Source: an uncultured Collinsella sp.
GTDB lineage: Bacteria > Actinomycetota > Coriobacteriia > Coriobacteriales > Coriobacteriaceae
Length of the DNA: 5,062 nucleotides
Reading direction: 5' to 3'
Assembly (NCBI GenBank): GCA_900547835.1
Contig: URIJ01000154.1
Coordinates: 1 to 5,062 of the forward strand
The notes under the pieces: generated by a model
The model's input: the letters and a program-made list of their open reading frames with translations, nothing else
The model's database searches: none
Told to the model about the DNA's origin: nothing
Shown here: positions 1-4,244 of the stretch, piece after piece
Numbering within the stretch: position 1 is the first letter of the stretch
Layout of the letters: every line of letters starts with the position of its first letter
Program-made: the position numbers and the translations under genes

Positions 1-294
1 TCTACCAACCAGGCCATCGCCAACGCCGCTACGCGCTACAAGAACGTGCGCGTTATCGATTGGTACGGATACAGTGCTAACCGCAACGACCTGTTCGATG
101 GCGATGGCACGCACCTATCGACCACTGGCGTGACTGAGTACCTCAACTTGATCCACGATGCAGTCAAGAAGGACCTGCCCGTGCATCCCGAGGATCACGT
201 CAACGATCCGCAGCCGGCGGCCGTCAAGTCTGCCACCGACGCGCTCGTCAATGCGCTCGCTCTCAAGCCGCACAAGCTGGGCACCGACAAGTAA
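1..294 (+). CDS. SGNH-type hydrolase/acyltransferase, C-terminal fragment (5' end outside window)
   Basis: The reading frame is open from the first base and ends at TAA (292-294), giving 97 visible residues. The segment DWY followed by a short variable stretch and then DGTHLS (residues 20-40) is the last conserved block of SGNH hydrolase domains. Asp35 and His38 form the D-x-x-H pair that completes the Ser-Asp-His triad. This arrangement is typical of the C-terminal SGNH domain of OatA-like membrane O-acyltransferases, which acetylate cell-wall or surface glycans outside the membrane. A free-standing SGNH esterase is equally possible, because the N-terminal part with the nucleophile serine and any acyltransferase-3 helices is outside the window. 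After the domain comes a polar, Ala/Lys-rich tail of about 40 residues of unknown role. The gene converges on the leftward operon ending at 812. Confident in the fold class, not in the substrate. Confidence 0.75.
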   Translation, partial: STNQAIANAATRYKNVRVIDWYGYSANRNDLFDGDGTHLSTTGVTEYLNLIHDAVKKDLPVHPEDHVNDPQPAAVKSATDALVNALALKPHKLGTDK

Positions 295-317
295 CCTGCA
301 GCGCAAACTTCCCACAT

Positions 318-355
318 CCGGAGGGGGCGTCTGCCACGGCAGACGCCCCCTCCGG
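318..355. terminator. Perfect 18-bp GC-rich hairpin after the SGNH gene
   Basis: Bases 318-335 (CCGGAGGGGGCGTCTGCC) are exactly complementary to 338-355, with only AC between the arms, so the real loop will open a few closing pairs. It begins 23 bases after the stop codon of the SGNH gene, which is where a terminator would sit. Neither side has a proper T tract: the + side continues CAGTTAGGG and the - side has only scattered T. It is therefore either a non-canonical, possibly bidirectional, terminator/RNA 3'-end stabiliser, or a dispersed palindromic repeat. Confidence 0.5.
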
Positions 356-500
356 CAGTTAGGGACACTCCTGGCGCAGCCAATGAAGACCTCTACGGAT
401 GGATTCCAGGCCGCTCCGTCGCTCCAGACATCGTTTCCGCGCCTCGTGCCTGCCCCAAACAATCAAAACAAGCCCTTTTCGCCGCACCCTCAAAGGTCTG

Positions 501-728
501 TGGGCAAAAAAGGGCAAATATGAGTACTGTTACCATTTTAGTAGCAGGCAAAACCACCCAAAATGACGTCCGAGCGACCCCTACAACCCCCTAAAGCAGC
601 CAACCTGACTGGTTTAAGACATATTGGAGCCAATTTTAATGAACATACTATCGGCTATGTCCATTATCTTCTTGGATGTAAATGCTATTCACTTAGCAAC
701 AGTACTCATATTTGGCATTTTTTGTCCA
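501..728. repeat. AT-rich 228-bp element with long terminal inverted repeats (MITE-like)
   Basis: Arms 501-531 and 698-728 are inverted copies matching at 28 of 31 positions (mismatches at 504, 512 and 514). They share an uninterrupted 17-bp core, CAAATATGAGTACTGTT at 515-531 and its reverse complement at 698-714, and an A6/T6 run nearer the outer ends. The interior is non-coding and much more AT-rich than the flanking genes. Size, long inverted ends and position between converging genes fit a miniature inverted-repeat transposable element or another dispersed non-coding repeat. I see no convincing target-site duplication: the flanks are GGTCTG on the left and TTGCTA on the right. Copy number in the genome cannot be judged from here. 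The inverted repeat itself is certain; the mobile interpretation is inference. Confidence 0.6.
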
Positions 729-758
729 TTGCTATATAACTAACATTCTATAGCAGAC

Positions 759-793
759 AAAAAACAGGCCGCAGCCCATCGCTGCGGCCTGTT
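759..793 (-). terminator. Rho-independent terminator of the MgtE-like/NRAMP operon
   Basis: Read on the minus strand, AACAGGCCGCAGC (complementary to 763-775) pairs perfectly over 13 bp with bases 781-793, closing a 5-nt loop (776-780). It runs directly into six U residues (complement of A759-764). It begins 18 bases past the stop codon of the NRAMP-like gene. The stem, loop and U tract are all canonical. Confidence 0.92.
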
Positions 794-811
794 CGGAAGC
801 AAAAGTGGGCG

Positions 812-2074
812 TTAAGCGCTGTAGCCCATCGCTTGCAGCACAAACATGACAACCGTCAGCACCGTAATCACGCCAATGGTCGCCCAAGTGAGCACGTTCC
901 ATACGCGGCCGTTGCGGTTGGCGCCCATAATGTGGCGATCTGCCGCGATAACCACCTGGAATACCAAGACTACGGGCAGCAGCACGCCGTTGATGACCTG
1001 CGAGGTCATCATAATCTGGAACAAATCGACGCCAGGCATGAGCACCAACACGGCAGAAATGCCGATGATGGCCGTAATGATGCCGCGGTAAACCGGAGCC
1101 TCGTCCCAGCTGCGGTCGGCGCCGCGCTCCCAACCAAAAGCCTCGCAGATGGCACTCGACGTAACGCCCGGCAGCACGCAGGCAGCCAAAAAGCTCGCTG
1201 CGACCAGGCCTGAGGCAAACAGCACCGTGGACCACTGGCCCGCGATGGGCTCCAGCGCGCGGGCAGCATCGGCGGCATCGCTAATCTGAATACCCGCCGG
1301 GAACAGCACCGTACCGGTCGTGATGATAATGAAGCCCGCAATGATATCAGCAGCGATCGAGCCGCTCACGGTATCAATACGCTGCAGCACGATGTCGTCC
1401 TCGCCCGCATTCTTATCGACCACGTTGTTCTGAGCCAAGAAGATCATCCACGGTGCGATGGTGGTACCGATCGTTGCGACCACGAGCGACACGTAGCTGG
1501 GGTCATTTTGAATGTTAGGCACGACCAGGTCGACCGCGACCTCACCCCAGTTGGGGCCAGCCATAAACGCGGCGACAATATAGGTCACGAACACGCAGCT
1601 CACCAGCAGCAGAATCTTCTCGATGCGCTGGAAACTCCCCGACATGGTAAGCATCCACACCAGCAGCGCCACCAACGGCACCGAGATGCTCGCCGGCACG
1701 CCAAAGAGGGCAAGGCCGCTCGCAATACCCGCAAACTCCGAAATGGTCACAGCCGTGTTGGCGATCAACAGCGCCGCCATAGCAAGTACACTCTTGCGCA
1801 CGCCAAAGCGCTCGCGAATGAGCGATGCCAGGCCCTTACCCGTGACGCAGCCGCAGCGCGCCGCGGTCTCCTGCGTCACGATGAGCAGCACAGTCATGAC
1901 GGGAAGCATCCAGAGCATCTTGTAGCCATAGCTGGCACCCGCGCTGGAATACGTTGCAATGCCGCCGGCGTCATTGCCCGAAAGCGCCGCCAGCAGACCG
2001 GGACCCATAGCGCCAAAGATGGCCGCGATGGTCAACTTTTGCTTGGTGCCCGACTTTTGCTTGGTATTTTGCAC
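812..2074 (-). CDS. NRAMP-family divalent metal transporter, NRMT-like (probable Mg2+ transporter)
   Basis: A 420-residue hydrophobic protein with the NRAMP/SLC11 layout of about 11 membrane helices. GPGLLAALSGNDAGGIATYS (residues 25-44) is the TM1 signature region. The usual metal-site motif DPGN is DAGG here (35-38). In TM6 the usual A-x-x-M-P-H is T-T-I-A-P-W (204-209), so the methionine that favours Mn2+/Fe2+ is alanine. Loss of that methionine is known to relax selectivity against hard ions. NRAMP-related Mg2+ transporters (NRMT), described in Clostridium acetobutylicum and Eggerthella lenta, are the closest fit. Naming it mntH would probably mislead. I chose GTG at 2074, eight bases after the upstream gene's stop, with AGGTGG just before it. 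A longer frame from GTG 2137 would add 21 polar residues and overlap the MgtE-like gene, with no ribosome binding site. A strong terminator follows. Confidence 0.88.
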   Translation of the reverse strand: MQNTKQKSGTKQKLTIAAIFGAMGPGLLAALSGNDAGGIATYSSAGASYGYKMLWMLPVMTVLLIVTQETAARCGCVTGKGLASLIRERFGVRKSVLAMAALLIANTAVTISEFAGIASGLALFGVPASISVPLVALLVWMLTMSGSFQRIEKILLLVSCVFVTYIVAAFMAGPNWGEVAVDLVVPNIQNDPSYVSLVVATIGTTIAPWMIFLAQNNVVDKNAGEDDIVLQRIDTVSGSIAADIIAGFIIITTGTVLFPAGIQISDAADAARALEPIAGQWSTVLFASGLVAASFLAACVLPGVTSSAICEAFGWERGADRSWDEAPVYRGIITAIIGISAVLVLMPGVDLFQIMMTSQVINGVLLPVVLVFQVVIAADRHIMGANRNGRVWNVLTWATIGVITVLTVVMFVLQAMGYSA

Positions 2075-2084
2075 GCGACCACCT
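2072..2084 (-). promoter_or_regulatory. Ribosome binding site and GTG start of the NRAMP-like gene
   Basis: On the minus strand AGGTGG (2084-2079) is followed by TCGC and the GTG start (2074-2072). The site overlaps the TAG stop (2085-2083) of the MgtE-like gene. Ribosomes finishing the first gene can therefore restart on the second, which implies translational coupling and coordinated amounts of the two proteins. The spacing of 4 nt is slightly short. Confidence 0.55.
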
Positions 2085-3927
2085 AACCCATGACTGACAT
2101 GGCGAGCAGCACCGCGGCGATGCAATACGCCACACACGAGATCATGACGGCAATAACGTTCATGGCGGTGCCCGACGTGTTGAGGTCATGCTCGTCACGC
2201 CAGAACAGCACCATCAGGTAAATCACGGCGCTCATGTTGCCAACCAGGCAAATGATGGCAGCGATATTAAAGCACCCGGTAAAGAGTTGCTCCTCAAACA
2301 TGGACGCATCGGGGAACGCAGCGGTGCGCACCAGCTGGGCGCACAGGTAGGTCACGAGTGACAGAATCAGGCCCATACCCGTGCTCTGGAAGAAGAACCC
2401 CAGATACGGCTTGGGTTCGTCGTCGTGACCGTCATACTCCAGGAAGTAGTTCTTGACGAACGACACCATGCGCGAGGCCGCCAGCAGCACGAGCGGCATG
2501 GCGCACATGGGGAACACCACCAGATGCGCGGAGCCCAGCGCCGTCCCCAGCACCGTCGCCATAATGCACGAGGCGATGCCCCACACGACGACCCAGTACT
2601 GACGATGCACGAACCAGCTGAGCACGTTCGTCGAGTCGTCCGACGCGCTATCGCCCGAGCCGACACCGGCGATCTGCAGGTCCTCCTGATGCTCCTCGGC
2701 TATAACGTCCATGGCGTCGTCGAAGGTCACGATACCCAGGATGTGGCGGTTCTCGTCACAGACGGGGATAGCTACCAGGTCATACTTGGTCATCTCATCC
2801 GTCACGTCTTCCTGGTCCTCGTCGGGCGACACATAGACCAGGTCGCGATAGGCCAGCTGACCCAGCGTAGCGTCGCGGTCGGCTACGATCAGCGTGCGCA
2901 GCGAAAGCACGCCGGTCAGCATGCCGCTCGGATCCTCGGTATAGACGTAGTAGACGCTCTCGAAGTCCTCGTCGAGCTCGCGAATCGCCTCGATGGCGTC
3001 ACCGACCGTTGCCGTGGCGGGCAGGGAGACAAACTCCGAGGTCATGATGCGGCCGGCGGTGTTGTCCTCATACCCCAGCAGATTACGAATCGCCTTCTCC
3101 TCCTTGACGCCCATCAGGCGCAGGAGCTTCTCGGCCTTCTCGTAATCGAGCTCGTCGATCAGGTCGGCAGCGTCATCCGGGTCCATCATGGCCAGCATCG
3201 ACGATGCGTCCGTGTCGGACAGGCCCTCGAGCATCTCGGTCATAAGCTCGTCGTCATCGAACTCCGAAATGGCCTCGGCGGCCTGGGCAGTATCGAGCTG
3301 CGCAAACACCTGCGCACGCAGGCGCGGGTCGAGCTGCTCGATAATGTCGGCGATGTCGGCAGGGTGCAGCTCGCCGAGCGTCTTGTGCGACACCGAGAGT
3401 TGAATGTTCTTGGTCGAGCGGTCGAGCAGGTCCATGTAGGACCAAGCGATGATGTCCTCACTGAGCGGCTTGCCCAGGTGCTTCATAAAGCCTTCGACGA
3501 TATGCTCGAGCGCGGGGCTGATGGCGCGTAGCAGACCGCGGGCACCGACCTCGGCGCCCAGCAGGCGCAGCTGGTTTTCGCCCGACATGGAAAACTTGAT
3601 GTCGTTTACGCGCACGACCTTCATGCCCTGCGTGTCGACAATCTGCTTGTTGAGCACGTCGCGGGCAAGCAAGAGTTCGGTCGGCTGCAGGTACGAAAAA
3701 CGGATTTCGGTGGCCGACGTCTTAAGGTGTACACCCGTCTCGTCGATACGGTCGACCCATTTGCGCCAGCTGATCATAAACGGCGTCTTGCCGGGACCGC
3801 GGAACGCGAGCGACGTCACGTGTGGAAAAACTTCGCCGGTAGCAATGCCAAAATCGTTGACCACGCCGAGCTTTTCGCCATCGACGTCCAAGACCGGCAG
3901 TTTGAGCATCTCACTCAGATAATTCAA
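2083..3927 (-). CDS. MgtE-like protein: PRC-barrel-like segments, MgtE N domain, CBS pair and divergent five-helix membrane domain
   Basis: A 614-residue protein, about 165 longer than typical MgtE (around 450). Residues 1-155 look like two PRC-barrel-type segments (LPVLDVDGEKLGVVNDF near 10-26 and QIVDTQGMKVVRVNDIKF near 95-112). The MgtE N superhelical domain starts at LHPADIADIIEQLD (187-200), with an acidic face near 222-263. Two CBS domains cover about 290-415 and end in DDAMDVIAEEHQED (403-416), which matches the acidic plug-helix region of MgtE. Five membrane helices follow (about 441-465, 468-490, 508-535, 548-575, 586-612). Classical MgtE is a Mg2+-gated Mg2+ channel, and the sensing half is intact here. 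The membrane half lacks the usual GGNAGTQS-type and TTxTD motifs, so conduction is doubtful. Automated annotation would probably call it mgtE. TTG 3927 is chosen because GGAG lies five bases upstream and homology begins at once. First gene of the operon with the NRAMP-like gene. Confidence 0.85.
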   Translation of the reverse strand: MNYLSEMLKLPVLDVDGEKLGVVNDFGIATGEVFPHVTSLAFRGPGKTPFMISWRKWVDRIDETGVHLKTSATEIRFSYLQPTELLLARDVLNKQIVDTQGMKVVRVNDIKFSMSGENQLRLLGAEVGARGLLRAISPALEHIVEGFMKHLGKPLSEDIIAWSYMDLLDRSTKNIQLSVSHKTLGELHPADIADIIEQLDPRLRAQVFAQLDTAQAAEAISEFDDDELMTEMLEGLSDTDASSMLAMMDPDDAADLIDELDYEKAEKLLRLMGVKEEKAIRNLLGYEDNTAGRIMTSEFVSLPATATVGDAIEAIRELDEDFESVYYVYTEDPSGMLTGVLSLRTLIVADRDATLGQLAYRDLVYVSPDEDQEDVTDEMTKYDLVAIPVCDENRHILGIVTFDDAMDVIAEEHQEDLQIAGVGSGDSASDDSTNVLSWFVHRQYWVVVWGIASCIMATVLGTALGSAHLVVFPMCAMPLVLLAASRMVSFVKNYFLEYDGHDDEPKPYLGFFFQSTGMGLILSLVTYLCAQLVRTAAFPDASMFEEQLFTGCFNIAAIICLVGNMSAVIYLMVLFWRDEHDLNTSGTAMNVIAVMISCVAYCIAAVLLAMSVMG

Positions 3928-3943
3928 TGGTGCTCCCCATCAT
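3911..3943 (-). other. Possible 10-residue upstream reading frame overlapping the MgtE-like start
   Basis: On the minus strand GGAGGA (3952-3947) is well placed for the tandem ATGs at 3943 and 3940. These open a frame encoding MMGSTIELSE and stopping at TGA (3913-3911), inside the MgtE-like gene and in a different frame. The TTG start of the main gene (3927) lies within this short frame and uses a second purine-rich site, GGGGAG (3938-3933), contained in it. The stronger ribosome binding site thus serves the short frame. Leader peptides that tune magnesium transporter expression are known in enterobacteria. A role here is inference only. Confidence 0.35.
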
Positions 3944-3946
3944 AAT

Positions 3947-3979
3947 TCCTCCGGACGCGGCCGCGCGTGCGGCGTCCGG
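3947..3979 (-). promoter_or_regulatory. GC-rich hairpin abutting the leader ribosome binding site
   Basis: Bases 3951-3957 (CCGGACG) pair with 3973-3979 (CGTCCGG). An inner CCGC/GCGG helix (3961-3964 with 3969-3972) extends the stem across a 3-nt bulge. On the minus strand the last two G of the stem (3952-3951) are also the first two G of GGAGGA. Folding of this hairpin would therefore partly hide the ribosome binding site, giving a plausible translational control point. Confidence 0.45.
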
Positions 3980-4020
3980 GGGCTTCTGGATATGTATACG
4001 CATGCGCGGGCGGCACGCCG

Positions 4021-4086
4021 CTCGACGCTTACACCCCGTGCATGCGCAAAAAGCACCTGCATGGGGTCATCGACTGTATGGTCGAG
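4021..4086 (-). promoter_or_regulatory. Structured leader RNA with competing stems upstream of the MgtE-like gene
   Basis: On the minus strand ACCCCATGCA (4067-4058) faces TGCACGGGGT (4042-4033) with one A-C mismatch. GTGC and GCGC continue the stem around a UUUUU loop. Outside it, CTCGAC (4086-4081) can pair with GTCGAG (4026-4021), enclosing the whole. Alternatively, CGAC (4084-4081) can pair with nearby GTCG (4074-4071) as a short local hairpin. The two pairings exclude each other, as in riboswitches and attenuators. I could not match it to the M-box or another named metal riboswitch. The strand is uncertain because the stem also folds on the + strand. Confidence 0.35.
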
Positions 4087-4168
4087 GTTTGGATTTCACC
4101 TGTAACCTTTCTCTTGACCCTCATTAACCGCAGTAACTATAGCATCAGCATCGCCCTGCGGCATCGAA

Positions 4169-4198
4169 TTTATGCGCTGCACATTGCAGGCATACCAA
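4169..4198 (-). promoter_or_regulatory. Candidate promoter for the MgtE-like/NRAMP operon with a dyad in its spacer
   Basis: On the minus strand TTGGTA (4198-4193) and CATAAA (4174-4169) are separated by 18 bases, each matching the sigma-70 type consensus at 4 of 6 positions. The spacer contains an inverted repeat CTGCA-ATG-TGCAG (4189-4177), placed where a repressor could block polymerase. If real, the transcript would have a leader of roughly 220 nt, consistent with the RNA structures downstream. Both hexamers are weak, so this is only a candidate. Confidence 0.22.
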
Positions 4199-4199
4199 A

Positions 4200-4215
4200 C
4201 ACTGACGTATCAGTG
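4200..4215 (-). terminator. Weak terminator-like hairpin after the deacetylase-like gene
   Basis: CACTGA (4200-4205) pairs with TCAGTG (4210-4215). On the minus strand the loop is UACG, a UNCG-type tetraloop, and the stem is followed by UUUGGU. It lies 29 bases past the stop codon of the deacetylase-like gene, so it could be a modest terminator. The same 16-bp dyad could also be an operator for the operon downstream, since the candidate -35 begins immediately after it. Confidence 0.3.
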
Positions 4216-4244
4216 ACATAGTCATTGGGGACGCTCTTACATGG

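Larger units (their letters stand above)
295..811. other. Gene-free convergent intergenic region
   Basis: About 517 bases lie between the 3' ends of two converging transcription units. The contents I can support are a GC hairpin at 318-355, an AT-rich element with long inverted ends at 501-728, a small dyad at 730-736/749-755 (TGCTATA/TATAGCA), and a terminator at 759-793. The stretch 356-500 shows nothing recognisable. Since neither flanking gene starts here, a promoter role for the AT-rich part is not needed. The longest reading frame crossing this region runs through the hairpin and into the inverted repeat, and has no credible start signal or domain. Confidence 0.7.

Noticed and set aside
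158..523. A 121-codon frame on the + strand across the end of the SGNH gene and the spacer
   Set aside because: Half of it overlaps the SGNH gene out of frame, it runs through the 318-355 hairpin, and the protein is low-complexity with no ribosome binding site.
520..594. A 24-codon frame (ATG 520 to TAA 592-594) starting inside the left inverted repeat
   Set aside because: It has a possible AAGGG upstream, but no other support. The same ATG occurs inverted in the right arm with a 6-codon frame, so it is probably a by-product of the repeat.
1508..2086. A 192-codon open frame on the + strand opposite the NRAMP-like gene
   Set aside because: The translation is dominated by His, Arg, Gln and Ala with no hydrophobic core, and the opposite strand encodes a clear membrane transporter.
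2075..2137. Longer N terminus for the NRAMP-like protein from GTG 2137
   Set aside because: It would overlap the MgtE-like gene by 55 bases, has no ribosome binding site, and adds a basic, polar stretch unlike the family. GTG 2074 is better placed.
2425..3531. A 368-codon open frame on the + strand opposite the MgtE-like gene
   Set aside because: It is the antisense shadow of a gene with clear domains on the other strand. Its translation is rich in His, Arg and Val with no recognisable domain, as expected from the complement of GC-rich codons.
3911..3943. A frameshift splitting the true N terminus of the MgtE-like protein
   Set aside because: The TTG frame has its own GGAG five bases upstream and begins directly at the conserved first domain, so no missing residues need to be supplied by the ATG frame. 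It cannot be fully excluded.
3967..4221. An 84-codon + strand frame across the leader region of the MgtE-like gene
   Set aside because: There is no domain, no ribosome binding site, and its sequence is explained by the stem-loops of the leftward leader.
3944..4244. M-box (ykoK) magnesium riboswitch in the operon leader
   Set aside because: I looked for its conserved blocks on the minus strand and did not find them in order. Only unspecific fragments such as an AGGTGA resemble it.
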